From the NCBI RefSeq assembly GCF_014200755.1, contig NZ_JACHCM010000006.1, forward strand, positions 186,001 to 250,000: a stretch of DNA of 64,000 nucleotides, in the 5' to 3' direction. Below are positions 17,987-27,177 of this stretch, in pieces. A model generated the notes under the pieces. It did not search any database. It was not told where the DNA came from and saw only the letters and a list, made by a program, of their open reading frames with translations. How positions within the stretch are numbered: position 1 is the stretch's first letter; the number at the start of each line of letters is the position of its first letter. Both the position numbers and the translations under genes were made by a program. Origin of the DNA: Rhodanobacter sp. ANJX3 (GTDB lineage Bacteria; Pseudomonadota; Gammaproteobacteria; Xanthomonadales; Rhodanobacteraceae).

Positions 17987-20900
17987 TCAGACCCCGGCTT
18001 GCGCCGGCTTACCCAAGGCTTTGAGCCGCTTCTTCGCGGCGCGTCGTTCCATCCGCGCCGCCTTGCGAATCTTTCGATCGTGATTCCACAGATAAATCGC
18101 CGGCGTACTCAACAACGTCAGCAGCTGCGACACCAGCAAACCGCCGACAATCGCGATACCCAGCGGCTGGCGCATCTCCGAGCCCACGCCGAAACCGATC
18201 GCCAAGGGCAACGCCGCGCCCATCGCCACCAGGGTCGTCATGGTGATCGGACGAAAACGCACCAGCGCCGCCTCGCGGATCGCCTCGGGTGCCGGCAAGC
18301 CACGCTCGCGTTCGGCAACTAGCGCAAAGTCGACCATCAGGATCGCATTCTTTTTCACGATGCCGATCAGCATGAGAATGGCAATGATCGCCATCAGGCT
18401 GATCTGCGTCTGCGTGACCAGCAGCGCGAGAAACGCCCCCGCGCCGGCGGCCGGCAGCGTGGAAAGAATCGTCAGCGGATGGCCGAGGCTTTCGTAGAGA
18501 ATGCCGAGCACGATGTACATCGCCACGATAGCGCCCACGATCAGGATATAGCCGTTGCTTTCGGCCTGTTGCAGGTTCTGGTTGGCGCCGGTGAAATCCA
18601 CGCGCATACCTTCGGGCAGTTGCACGATCGTGGCCGCCTGATTGATCAGCGCGATGCCCTTGTCCTGGGTCACGTCCTTGGCCAGGTTGTAGTTGATGGT
18701 CGACACTTCCATCTGGTTGTGGTGGCGGATGCGCGTCGGCGTGAGGCTGGGCGCAATGCTGGCCATCGCCGATAGCGGAATCATGCTGCCCTGTGTGTTG
18801 CGCACGTAGCTGTTGAGCAGGGCCTGCGCGCTGATCGATTCGGCCGCGGCGGAGTTGAGCACTACGCGATACTGGTTGAGGTCGGAATAGATCACCGACA
18901 CCTGACGCTGGCCGAACGAGTTCTGCAGCACCGAGTCGATGTCGCCCATGCTGACCTGCAGCCGGCTGGCCGCATCGCGATCGACCTCGATCATCTGCTG
19001 CTTGCCGACCTGATCGAAGTTGCTGCTGACGTCACGCAGCTGTTTCATGATGCGCAGCTGATGTACCAATTTCAGCGTCCACGGCTGCAGGTCGCCACCG
19101 TCGGAACTGACCAGCTGGAATTCGTACTGGCCGGCGTTGTCTCCGCTGCCGCCACCGCCGAGAAACTGCACCGGCGAGACTTCAACGCGCATGTTGGGCA
19201 AGGCGTCGAGTTTCTTGCCGAGTCGATCAATCAGCACCTTGATATTTTCATGGCGCTCACCGGCACCGCTGCCGCGCGGCTTGAGATCCACGAACATGCT
19301 GCCGCTATTGCCGACGGCACCGTTGCCGCCGCCGTTGGCGCCGAGGATGCTGAGAACGTCGACCACATCGGGTTCGGCCTGGATGATGCTGGCCGCATGC
19401 TTGACGCGCTCGGCCAACAAGGTCGGCGAGATATTGGTATCCGCCGTGAGATCGACCTGAAGCTGGCCGGTGTCCTCGTCGGGCATAAAGGTGCCGCCAG
19501 CGGTTTTCACTACGGCAACGGCCAGCACCATGGTCAACACCAGCAGCAGCAGCGGCTGCCAGCGCATCAACCGGCGATGGCGCATGGCCCAGTCCAGCGC
19601 GCGCTCGTAGCGATGGTGCAGGCTGCGGTCGAAGCGCTCCATCGCCTGCTCGATGCGCGAGGGCTGGCGCACGATGCCATGCGCATCCTGTTTCAGCAGC
19701 AGGCCGCACAACGCAGGCGTCAAGGTCAGCGATACGAGCGCGGAGATCACCACCGCGGCGGTCAGCGTGACAGAAAATTCGCGCAGCAGCAGTACCAGAA
19801 TACTGTTGCCGAACAGCAGCGGCGCAAACACCGCAATCAGCGACAGCGTGATCGAAATCACTGTAAAGCCGATTTCGCTGACACCGACCAGCGATGCCTC
19901 CAATGCCTCTTCACCGTGCTCCATATGCCGCACGATGTTCTCGATCACCACGATCGCGTCGTCGACGACGAAGCCGATGCACAGCACCAGTGCCACCAGC
20001 GACAACGTGTTGAGCGTATAGCCCAGTACCCACATCACCACGAAGGCGCCGGCCAGCGAGAGCGGCACGCTAAGCGTGGCGATCAGCGTAGGCCGCAGGC
20101 GGCGCAGAAAGACCAGCATCACCAGCATCACCAGCACGATACTGATCGCGAGCGCGACCTCCACCTCGTGCAGCGCCGACTTGGTGGTCTGCGTGAGATC
20201 GAAGATCGGCGTGATGGTGATATTGGCCGGCAGCGCGGCGCGCAGCTGTGGCAGCTTGGCGCGGATCGCTTCGACCGTGGCGACCGCGTTGGCCTCCGGA
20301 CGCTTGCTGATCTGCATGGCCACGGTCTTGCTGCCGTTGAACCAGGCGCCCTGGTATTTATCCTGTTCGCCACTGTAGACCTTGGCCACGTCGGACATGC
20401 GCACCGGCACGCCGTTGATGTCGGAGATCAGCAGCTTGGCGAAGTCCTCGGGCGTCTGCAGGGCGTCGTTCGCTGTCACCGTCATCTGCGTGTGCCCGTC
20501 CGAGAGCACGCCCTGCGGCGAGGACACATTGGCTGCGATCAGCACGTTGCTGATGTCGTTGGCGGTGAGGTTCTTGGCGGCCAGCGCATGCATGTCCAGA
20601 TCGATGCGCACCGCGTGCGGCGTGCCGCCGAACACCTGCACCTGGGCCACGCCCGGAATCTGCGCCATCGCCGGCTGTAGCAAGGTATCGGTGAGATCGT
20701 AGAGTTTGTCGATCGGCAGGCCGTCGGATTTCAGCGTCACCAGCAAAATCGGAATCGATGCCGTGTCCGCCTTGAAGTACTGCGGCGGGCTCGGCAGAAC
20801 CGGCAGATCCGCCTGTGCGGCGTTGATCGCAGCCTGCACATCGCGCGCGGCTTTATCGGTATCGCGCCCAAAATGAAAGCGCACCAGCACGGTTGCCGAA

Positions 20901-21160
20901 CCTTCCGTGGCATTGCCATACATTTCGTCGATGCCGGGAATCTGACCCAGATGCCGCTCCAGCGGCGCCAGCACCGTACTGGCCATGGTCTGTGCGCTGG
21001 CACCGGGCTGTGCGGCCTGCACGAAAACGACCGGCAGCTCGAACGACGGCAGCGCCGCCACGCCGAGCAGAAAATAGGCGCAGATACCGGCCAGCACCAG
21101 GCCGATCGCGAGTAGCGAAGTGCCGGCAGGGCGGCGAATCATGGGGGCGAAAATATTCAT
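17987..21160 (-). CDS. RND efflux pump subunit, tandem paralogue 1 (MdtB/MdtC-like)
   Basis: A 1057-residue hydrophobe/amphiphile RND pump of the same length as its downstream neighbour. It begins MNIFAPMIRRPAGTSLLAIG, carries FVVDDAIVVIEN in TM4 and GIVKKNAILMVDFALV in the C-terminal half. The start at 21160 aligns with the paralogue; an eight-codon extension upstream is not supported. MdtB and MdtC act as a mixed heterotrimer in enterobacteria, so these two may pair, but the window has no MdtA-like adaptor. The leader element at 21289-21329 is shared with the second copy, indicating duplication of gene plus control region. Confidence 0.9.
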   Translation of the reverse strand: MNIFAPMIRRPAGTSLLAIGLVLAGICAYFLLGVAALPSFELPVVFVQAAQPGASAQTMASTVLAPLERHLGQIPGIDEMYGNATEGSATVLVRFHFGRDTDKAARDVQAAINAAQADLPVLPSPPQYFKADTASIPILLVTLKSDGLPIDKLYDLTDTLLQPAMAQIPGVAQVQVFGGTPHAVRIDLDMHALAAKNLTANDISNVLIAANVSSPQGVLSDGHTQMTVTANDALQTPEDFAKLLISDINGVPVRMSDVAKVYSGEQDKYQGAWFNGSKTVAMQISKRPEANAVATVEAIRAKLPQLRAALPANITITPIFDLTQTTKSALHEVEVALAISIVLVMLVMLVFLRRLRPTLIATLSVPLSLAGAFVVMWVLGYTLNTLSLVALVLCIGFVVDDAIVVIENIVRHMEHGEEALEASLVGVSEIGFTVISITLSLIAVFAPLLFGNSILVLLLREFSVTLTAAVVISALVSLTLTPALCGLLLKQDAHGIVRQPSRIEQAMERFDRSLHHRYERALDWAMRHRRLMRWQPLLLLVLTMVLAVAVVKTAGGTFMPDEDTGQLQVDLTADTNISPTLLAERVKHAASIIQAEPDVVDVLSILGANGGGNGAVGNSGSMFVDLKPRGSGAGERHENIKVLIDRLGKKLDALPNMRVEVSPVQFLGGGGSGDNAGQYEFQLVSSDGGDLQPWTLKLVHQLRIMKQLRDVSSNFDQVGKQQMIEVDRDAASRLQVSMGDIDSVLQNSFGQRQVSVIYSDLNQYRVVLNSAAAESISAQALLNSYVRNTQGSMIPLSAMASIAPSLTPTRIRHHNQMEVSTINYNLAKDVTQDKGIALINQAATIVQLPEGMRVDFTGANQNLQQAESNGYILIVGAIVAMYIVLGILYESLGHPLTILSTLPAAGAGAFLALLVTQTQISLMAIIAILMLIGIVKKNAILMVDFALVAERERGLPAPEAIREAALVRFRPITMTTLVAMGAALPLAIGFGVGSEMRQPLGIAIVGGLLVSQLLTLLSTPAIYLWNHDRKIRKAARMERRAAKKRLKALGKPAQAGV

Positions 21161-21288
21161 GGCACTTCCGTGGCCTGCAAGCATAGCGGCGAGCCGACGC
21201 CGGCGAACACCTTCGCGGACGTAAAAGGGCGTGCGGCAGCGGCATGCGTATCGATCATGCCGACTTTATGCCTGTCGGCGTGCGCAAA

Positions 21289-21329
21289 CGTATGTGCCTT
21301 AAGTCCTCACCCTGTCGAAAGGCAGGGGT
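21289..21329. repeat. Duplicated leader element, copy 2
   Basis: Matches 17671-17711 at 40 of 41 bases. It lies about 130 bp upstream of the first RND pump start and about 85 bp downstream of the BtuB stop. Strict conservation between diverged paralogues suggests a working site, such as an operator or a small hairpin. Confidence 0.75.
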
Positions 21330-21413
21330 GAACGTCCCTGTTCGTGTTGCTTCCGCTCCACTCCCTGGAGTGCCGCTCCGCCAGCGTCCGTGCTGACGGC
21401 ACATACGCATGAC

Positions 21414-23318
21414 TCAAAGACTTGCCGGGCTATAGCGCAGCGTCAAATACCAGGTGCGGCCTGGCTGGTTGAAGTAGTACGCGGTTTCATAGTTGCGATC
21501 GAAAATATTGGCCAGCCGAGCCTCGACCTTCCAGCTCGGCGCAAACGCATAGCTGGCGCGCAGATCGGTGGTGGTGTATCCGCCGAGGCGATGCAGGTTG
21601 GCCGCGTCGTCGTAGCGCTTGCCATCGGCGTTGAAGGTGCCACCGAAGGCAAAGTTGCCGTAGCTCTTGTCCAGCTCCACGCGCGCGGTCTGCTTCGGCC
21701 GCCGCGGCAGCAGGTTGCCGTTGTTCGGGCCGCTGTCGTCCTCGATCGGCTGCATGGCGGTGAGGTAGGTTTGCAGACGCCAGCCGTCGAGGTTTACGCC
21801 CACCTGCCCTTCCAGCCCGCGGATGCGCGCCTGGCTGATGTTCTGCGGCACGTAGTTGGCGTCCAGCGTGATCAGCTGGTTGATGCGCGTCTGGTAGGCA
21901 TTCAACGCCCAGTTCCAGATGCCCACGGTCTGCGACAGCCCCAGCTCGGCGCTGCGCGAGCTTTCCGGCTTCAGATTCGGGTTGCCGCTGCCGTAGGGAT
22001 AGTAGAGATCGTTGAAGGTTGGCGCATGGAAGGCGCTGCCGTAGCTGGCGGTGAGCTTTAGGCCATCGGCAAAGTTGTAGCCCCACGCCGCGGCGCCGGT
22101 GTTGTGATTGCCGAACTGATCGTTGTGGTCGTGCCGCGCCGACAGCTGCACTTCGTTCTGGCCGAAGGTGCCCTGGTACTGCGCATAGGTGCCCGCGTCG
22201 CCGCGAGTGCTGTCGAGATAACCGGTGTCGCTGGTGATGTGCTCCTGCTGATAGTCCGCGCCGACGGTCAGCAGCTGGCCGCTGCCGAGCGCGATGTCGT
22301 TCTGCCAGGAAAACTGGTTGCGGCGCGAATCGGCGTAACCGGTCGGCGTGCGCGGGTAGTAATCGCCGAAATACGTGCCCTGGTAGTAGGTCTGCGAATC
22401 GTCGCGGCTCTGGCCCGCATCCAGCGTCACCTTCCAGATATCCAGCGGCGAAAAACTCAGACGCGCTCCGGCGACATGCTGCTCGTTGACGGCATCGTTG
22501 CCGCCGTACGGACTGCCGGCATATTCGACGTCGCTCTTGCTGCGCAGCCAGTCGAACGCCAGCTCGGTGCCGTTGTCCCAGCGGTAGCCGGCGTTGGCCG
22601 AACCATTCCAGTTGCGGTAGGCGTCATCGCGCGGATCGTCGACAAAGCAGCCGGCCCCCGCTTCCGCAGCGCCCAGTCGACATGCCGGGATACCGCTGGT
22701 GTACTCGCCGCCCAGGCTGACGTTGTACCAGGCGTGCGGATCGCCGCCGGACAAGCCGACCTGCGAATTGACGAAACCGTTGCTGCCGGTGGTCATGCTC
22801 AGCGATGGCGCAATGCCACCGCCAGGGTTACCGTGCTTGGTGAAAATCTGGATCACGCCGCCAATCGCGTCGGCGCCGTAGAGGCTCGAGCGCGGGCCGC
22901 GCACGATTTCGATGCGATCGATCTGCTCCACCGGGATCTGTTCGAACGCGGGCAGCCCGGCAGTGATCGAACCGATCCGCACGCCGTCGATCAAGACCAG
23001 CGTATGCGTGGAGTTGGTGCCGCGCAGAAACAGCGACGACTGCTGGCCGATGCCACCGGACTGCGCAAACGTCACGCCCGGCAGACCATTCAATAGATCG
23101 ATCACCGACACCGGTTGCAGCCGCTCAATGTCGGCGTGGGTGATGACGGTCACGGACGACAGCGATTCGTCGATATGGATCGGCGTGCGCGTGGCAGTCA
23201 CGATCACCGGATCGAGCGAGCTGGTGTTGCTCAGATCGGCAGCACCCTGGTCAGCCGCGTGGGCGGCCATCATGCAGCTCAACAGCGAGGCTGCCAGTAA
23301 AGTCTTTTTCAATGTCAT
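21414..23318 (-). CDS. btuB: TonB-dependent cobalamin receptor BtuB
   Basis: A 634-residue outer-membrane receptor with a signal peptide ending MMAAHA, a TonB box near DPVIVTATR, then the plug domain (SVIDLLNGLPGVTFAQSGG, IEIVRGPRSSLYGADAIGG) and a 22-strand barrel. The C-terminus RPGRTWYLTLRYSPASL is typical of BtuB, whose members end in an aromatic-rich strand. The cobalamin riboswitch in its leader fixes the substrate class as B12 or related corrinoids. I chose the ATG at 23318, which starts a proper signal peptide; the 32-codon upstream extension is leader RNA. Energy comes from TonB-ExbBD, not coded here. Confidence 0.92.
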   Translation of the reverse strand: MTLKKTLLAASLLSCMMAAHAADQGAADLSNTSSLDPVIVTATRTPIHIDESLSSVTVITHADIERLQPVSVIDLLNGLPGVTFAQSGGIGQQSSLFLRGTNSTHTLVLIDGVRIGSITAGLPAFEQIPVEQIDRIEIVRGPRSSLYGADAIGGVIQIFTKHGNPGGGIAPSLSMTTGSNGFVNSQVGLSGGDPHAWYNVSLGGEYTSGIPACRLGAAEAGAGCFVDDPRDDAYRNWNGSANAGYRWDNGTELAFDWLRSKSDVEYAGSPYGGNDAVNEQHVAGARLSFSPLDIWKVTLDAGQSRDDSQTYYQGTYFGDYYPRTPTGYADSRRNQFSWQNDIALGSGQLLTVGADYQQEHITSDTGYLDSTRGDAGTYAQYQGTFGQNEVQLSARHDHNDQFGNHNTGAAAWGYNFADGLKLTASYGSAFHAPTFNDLYYPYGSGNPNLKPESSRSAELGLSQTVGIWNWALNAYQTRINQLITLDANYVPQNISQARIRGLEGQVGVNLDGWRLQTYLTAMQPIEDDSGPNNGNLLPRRPKQTARVELDKSYGNFAFGGTFNADGKRYDDAANLHRLGGYTTTDLRASYAFAPSWKVEARLANIFDRNYETAYYFNQPGRTWYLTLRYSPASL

Positions 23319-23471
23319 TCCCCAGCCGCACACCCGCGTACGGCCCACACGTTCGATGGGCTGGCAGCCGACGACAGAGAAAGACAGAACAACGGGCAGG
23401 CGCGGCACGCACAAACTGAGGTCGCCACGGCACGTGGTTCAGCCTCGCCCACCGCGAGCTACCAGAAATCG

Positions 23472-23650
23472 TCCAGGCCGGTCTCCGGGCTGACGAGCAG
23501 CAGACACAACATCATCCGCTCCGAACGGCGCCTTCCCGTGCAAGCACAGTGGCATTCGCCGTTCGTTGACTCGCTTACCGTTGCGGGGGCAGCGCCGGCC
23601 TTGCAGTGCTTCCGCACCACGCACCGGCTTCCCGTTTCATCCCTTCAGCG
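23472..23650 (-). ncRNA. Cobalamin (B12) riboswitch in the btuB leader
   Basis: On the minus strand the conserved segments occur in order: GGGAAGCCGGTGCG, the core GCTGCCCCCGCAACGG (about 23577-23593), CACTG...GCACGGGAAGGCG, and CAGCCCGGAGACCGGCC (23476-23492). These are the hallmarks of the AdoCbl riboswitch. It lies 150 bp before the btuB start and 70 bp after the nagA stop. B12 binding should lower btuB expression. Confidence 0.93.
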
Positions 23651-23722
23651 TAAGCCTTCGGGACACCTCGACCTGATCAATGTAACGCCAGACAGCTATG
23701 CAGGGCAATCCAGCCAGGGATT

Positions 23723-24871
23723 TCAGGCCCTTGAGTTGGCCACGCCACCAATCCAGCTTTGCGTGATTTTGTAATCGTCATCCATGACAACGAGGTCGGC
23801 TCGATAGCCGGCGGCGATGCGGCCGTGGCTGTCGCTCAGACCGAGAAAATCCGCGGGATAGGTGCTGGCCATGCGCACCGCTTCGTCCATCGGCAGGCCC
23901 AACATCTCGACGGTGTTGCGCACGGCGCCGGCCATGTCGAGCGCGGAGCCGGCGAGTGTGCCTTGCGCGGTCTGGCAGATGCCGTCTTTCGCGGTGATGG
24001 TTTCGCCGTTGAGTACGAAGTCGGGGTGATCCGCGCCGACCGGTGGCATCGCGTCGGTGACCAGCAGCATCTTGCCGCGCGGCTTGGCGGCGATCGCTGA
24101 GCGCAGCGTCGCCGGGTGCACGTGATGGCCGTCGACAATCAGTCCGCACCAGCTTTGCGCATCGTCGAGCGCGGCGCCGACCACGCCGGGCTCGCGGCTG
24201 CCCAGCGGCGTCATCGCGTTGAACAGATGCGTGAAGCCGCGAATGCCGTCGGCCAGCGCCGCTTTGGTTGTGTCGTAATCGGCCGCGGTGTGGCCGGCGC
24301 AGAGCACCAGCCCCGCCGCGGCCAGCGATTTGATGCTCTCACTCGCCACCTGATCAGGTGCCAGCGTCATGAGGCGCACGCCAGCATGCGGAGCGCACAG
24401 CATCGCGAGTTCTTCGCTGCCGGGGGCGTGAAAAAATTTCGGATCGTGCACGCCCTTCCGCGCGGGCGCGAGATAGGGGCCTTCGAGATGGATGCCCAGC
24501 ACGCCGGGCACGTTGTCGGCCAGCGCCTGCTCCACGGCGGCCATCGCCGCGCGCATGGTTTCCACATTGTCGCTGATCAGCGTCGGCAAAAAACCGGTCG
24601 TGCCGAAGCGACGATGCGCGGCGCCGATCTGGCGAATCGTTTCCACGGTCGGCGCCTCGTTGAACAGCACCCCGCCACCGCCGTTGACCTGCGTATCGAT
24701 AAAGCCGGGCAGCAGCATGGCGCCGTGCAGATCCTGCTGTTCGGCCTGTTGCACGCGTGCATCGGACGACGGCACCACGTCGAGAACATTGCCGTCGTCC
24801 AACAGCACGGCCACATCGTCACGCCAACCTTGCGGAGTGAGCACGCGAGCATTCGTGAGGGCGAGTGTCAT
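23723..24871 (-). CDS. nagA: N-acetylglucosamine-6-phosphate deacetylase
   Basis: A 382-residue cytoplasmic amidohydrolase that converts GlcNAc-6-P to GlcN-6-P and acetate. Visible family motifs: GFIDTQVNGGGG in the first strand, GIHLEGPYL (metal-binding Glu, about residue 120), AGHT and FTHLFNAM (metal-binding His and substrate contacts), and LLVTDAM with the catalytic Asp (about 265). The ATG at 24871 begins the beta-sandwich MTLALTNARVL; a 40-codon upstream extension is unlikely. It is the last gene of the nagQ-nagB-nagA run on the minus strand, 214 bp after nagB-II, so it may also have its own promoter. Confidence 0.93.
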   Translation of the reverse strand: MTLALTNARVLTPQGWRDDVAVLLDDGNVLDVVPSSDARVQQAEQQDLHGAMLLPGFIDTQVNGGGGVLFNEAPTVETIRQIGAAHRRFGTTGFLPTLISDNVETMRAAMAAVEQALADNVPGVLGIHLEGPYLAPARKGVHDPKFFHAPGSEELAMLCAPHAGVRLMTLAPDQVASESIKSLAAAGLVLCAGHTAADYDTTKAALADGIRGFTHLFNAMTPLGSREPGVVGAALDDAQSWCGLIVDGHHVHPATLRSAIAAKPRGKMLLVTDAMPPVGADHPDFVLNGETITAKDGICQTAQGTLAGSALDMAGAVRNTVEMLGLPMDEAVRMASTYPADFLGLSDSHGRIAAGYRADLVVMDDDYKITQSWIGGVANSRA

Positions 24872-25085
24872 GGCGAATCCTGATGAGGTGTGTGTCGAAA
24901 AGTCGGCTTGCCGATTCGAGGTTTGGAACAACGACAAAGATTGAAAGGTGTCGGCAGGTTGCACTTCGACTACGCCCGCTGCACCAGCCATGTTTTTGCG
25001 GACAGTGAGGAGTGCAGCTGCAGGAATGATCAGCGACGGCGCTTTTGCTCGCCCCTCGTCCCTACCCGCTCGACTCTCACGAAGA

Positions 25086-26117
25086 TCAAACCGTCTCCGT
25101 CACCTTGTTGAGATGCGGCGGCACATCGGGGTTGAAGCCGCGGCGCAGCGACAGCTCGGCGGTCGCGCGATAAAAACTCTGGATGATCAGCAGCGGCGTG
25201 CACAGCGCCGGCAAGCCCGCCATCACCGGCAGACTGCCTTTTCCTTTCTGACCCGGCGCGGCCACCCACACGTGTGCGCCGCGCTGGCGAAACATGTCGG
25301 CCAACGCCAGCGTGCCTTCCAGCGTGTCGTCGTCCTGCGCGAAGCACAGCACCGGAAAATCCGGGCCGACCAGCGCCATCGGGCCGTGCTTGACCTCCGC
25401 CGCGCTGAACGCCTCGGCATGCAGGCCGCAGGTTTCCTTGAACTTCAGCGCCGCTTCCAGCGCGATGCCGAGACCGAAGCCGCGGCCGACGACAAACAGA
25501 TTGTGCGCGTCGGTCAGCCCTTCGCTCAGGCTCGACCAGTCGGCGTCCCAGCCGCTGCGCAGCGCGTCGGGCAAGGCATGCAGAGCTTCGCCCAGTGCAT
25601 TGTCGCCACGCCAGCGCGCGCATAGATGCAGCACGGCAGCCAGCGCGGCGATATAGCTCTTGGTAGCCGCAACGCTGCGCTCCGGCCCCGCGTGCAGTGG
25701 GATCACCGTATCGGCGATGGCGGCCAGCGGCGAATCCTCCACGTTGACCAGCGCGATCACGCGGGCGCCGGCGATCTTGGCCGCCTGCGCGTTGCGCACC
25801 AGGTCGGGGCTTTTTCCCGACTGCGAGATCGCGATAAACAGCGCGTCCTGCCAGCGCTGCTCGGCCGCGTAGACCGAGGTCACCGAGGGCGATGCCGAGG
25901 CGGTGACGATCCCGAGCTGGGTTTCGAAAACGTACTTGGCATACGCCGCGGCGTGATCGGAACTGCCGCGCGCGCAGGTCACGATGAAGCGCGGCGGATG
26001 CGCGCGCAACGTCTGCGCCAGCGCAGTGACGATTTCATCATTGGCGGCAAACTGACGCGCGACAACGTCGGCGGCTTCGTGCGCTTCGCTGTACATCAAG
26101 GTATCGCGTGCCTGCAT
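25086..26117 (-). CDS. nagB-II: SIS-domain glucosamine-6-phosphate deaminase (NagB-II)
   Basis: A 343-residue protein with two sugar isomerase (SIS) domains and no glutaminase domain, as in NagB-II enzymes that replace classical NagB. Phosphosugar-binding loops are visible as ARGSSDHAA (about residue 47) and ISQSGKSPD (about 95), with the C-terminal loop PPHLNKVTETV like that of GlmS. It should convert GlcN-6-P to fructose-6-P and ammonia. Lying between nagQ and nagA supports this over AgaS or FrlB alternatives. The ATG at 26117 has an AGAGA site; an upstream start adds 12 codons without improvement. Confidence 0.88.
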   Translation of the reverse strand: MQARDTLMYSEAHEAADVVARQFAANDEIVTALAQTLRAHPPRFIVTCARGSSDHAAAYAKYVFETQLGIVTASASPSVTSVYAAEQRWQDALFIAISQSGKSPDLVRNAQAAKIAGARVIALVNVEDSPLAAIADTVIPLHAGPERSVAATKSYIAALAAVLHLCARWRGDNALGEALHALPDALRSGWDADWSSLSEGLTDAHNLFVVGRGFGLGIALEAALKFKETCGLHAEAFSAAEVKHGPMALVGPDFPVLCFAQDDDTLEGTLALADMFRQRGAHVWVAAPGQKGKGSLPVMAGLPALCTPLLIIQSFYRATAELSLRRGFNPDVPPHLNKVTETV

Positions 26118-26186
26118 GGGATTCTCTGAAGTAAAAGGTTTATGGACGTCCAAATGGCTATTCGATCGGCTTGACAGGAGAGCCCA

Positions 26187-26939
26187 TCAATCCGTCTGTA
26201 GTTCGGCAACAAAGTCGTAGATATCGCCGCGATACCAGGAGCAGGTAAACTCGACCACGCGACCGTCGTCGAGAAAGCTGCGGCGCTCGATGTTCAGACC
26301 CGCGCTGCCGGCGCTGACGTGCAGCAGCCGCGCCTGCTGCGCATTGAGCGACACCGCGCGAAGGCGCTGCAACGCGCGCCGCGGCCGGCAGTTGAACTGC
26401 TCCAGCACTTCGTACAGTGAGTCATGCACCAGCATGGGATCGGGCAGCACGCTGGCCGGCACCACGCTGCGCTCGATCGCCAGCGGCTCGTCCTGGCCGT
26501 AGCGCACGCGGTGCAGACGCACCACCAGCGAGCCCGGCGAAAGATTCAATGCCATCGATTCTTCCGGCGTCACTTCGCCAATGCCGCGCTCGAAAAACTC
26601 CGAGCGCGGATGCAATCCGCGCTCGTGCAGATCTTCGGTAAAACTGGTCAGCCGCGACATCGGCTTGACGATGCGTTCGGCGATAAAGGTGCCGGCGCCG
26701 TGACGCTGGGTCAGCAGGCCTTCTTCCACCAGCCCGGCAATCGCCTTGCGCACAGTGACCCGCGAAAGCTTCAGCGCCACCGATAGATCGCGCTCGCTGG
26801 GCAGTGCCTGACCGGGCTCGATATCGCGGTGCTCAACCACGTTGCGGATCGCCCGGCGCAGGCGCAGATAGGCCAGCGGCTGGTTGGTGGCCGGATCGAG
26901 GCAGATCCGGCGGTATTCGTTGGCCAAGGCGCTTTCCAT
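26187..26939 (-). CDS. nagQ: GntR/HutC family regulator of GlcNAc catabolism (NagQ-like)
   Basis: A 250-residue cytoplasmic regulator: N-terminal winged helix (LPSERDLSVALKLSRVTVRKAI, then GLLTQRHGAGTFIAERI) and a C-terminal UTRA effector domain (about 95-240) of the type that binds GlcN-6-P or GlcNAc-6-P. It heads the minus-strand nag genes, 69 bp before nagB-II, the arrangement described for NagQ in Xanthomonadales. The start is taken as ATG 26939; the longer frame uses TTG. TGGTAT-type half-sites lie 11 and 45 bp upstream and near the zwf promoter, so it may control both directions. Confidence 0.85.
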   Translation of the reverse strand: MESALANEYRRICLDPATNQPLAYLRLRRAIRNVVEHRDIEPGQALPSERDLSVALKLSRVTVRKAIAGLVEEGLLTQRHGAGTFIAERIVKPMSRLTSFTEDLHERGLHPRSEFFERGIGEVTPEESMALNLSPGSLVVRLHRVRYGQDEPLAIERSVVPASVLPDPMLVHDSLYEVLEQFNCRPRRALQRLRAVSLNAQQARLLHVSAGSAGLNIERRSFLDDGRVVEFTCSWYRGDIYDFVAELQTD

Positions 26940-26949
26940 AGTCACACAA

Positions 26950-26990
26950 GATACCAATGGATAACCACTTAGACAACCACCCCAATACCA
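26950..26990 (-). promoter_or_regulatory. TGGTAT half-sites upstream of nagQ
   Basis: On the minus strand TGGTATT (26984-26990) and TGGTATC (26950-26956) precede the nagQ start. They resemble half of the DasR/NagR-type box (TGGTNT...). Assignment as NagQ sites is inference. Confidence 0.35.
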
Positions 26991-27086
26991 CCTCCCCGGA
27001 AACTGGGGTGCCGAAAGGGCTTTAGTTAGCCTTTTGCCCGTTCCGCTTACGATTTCTGGGAGCGGGCAGAAACGGGTGGCATCCTC

Positions 27087-27104
27087 TGGTATGTCACTGG
27101 TATG
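27087..27104 (+). promoter_or_regulatory. Direct repeat TGGTATG upstream of zwf
   Basis: TGGTATG occurs at 27087-27093 and 27098-27104, exactly 11 bp apart (one helical turn), 74 bp before the zwf start. Matching half-sites lie before nagQ. This is a candidate operator for the Entner-Doudoroff genes; the regulator is not proven. Confidence 0.45.
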
Positions 27105-27177
27105 ATCGATGCCAACCGGGCAGCAGCACCTCTTGGTCGCGCTTGTCTGCCCTCATGGCATCTATCGAGGTGACTTC

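Noticed and set aside
23723..26939. Complete GlcNAc import operon
   Set aside because: No nagP receptor, transporter or kinase lies next to nagQ; the only TonB receptor nearby is the riboswitch-controlled btuB.
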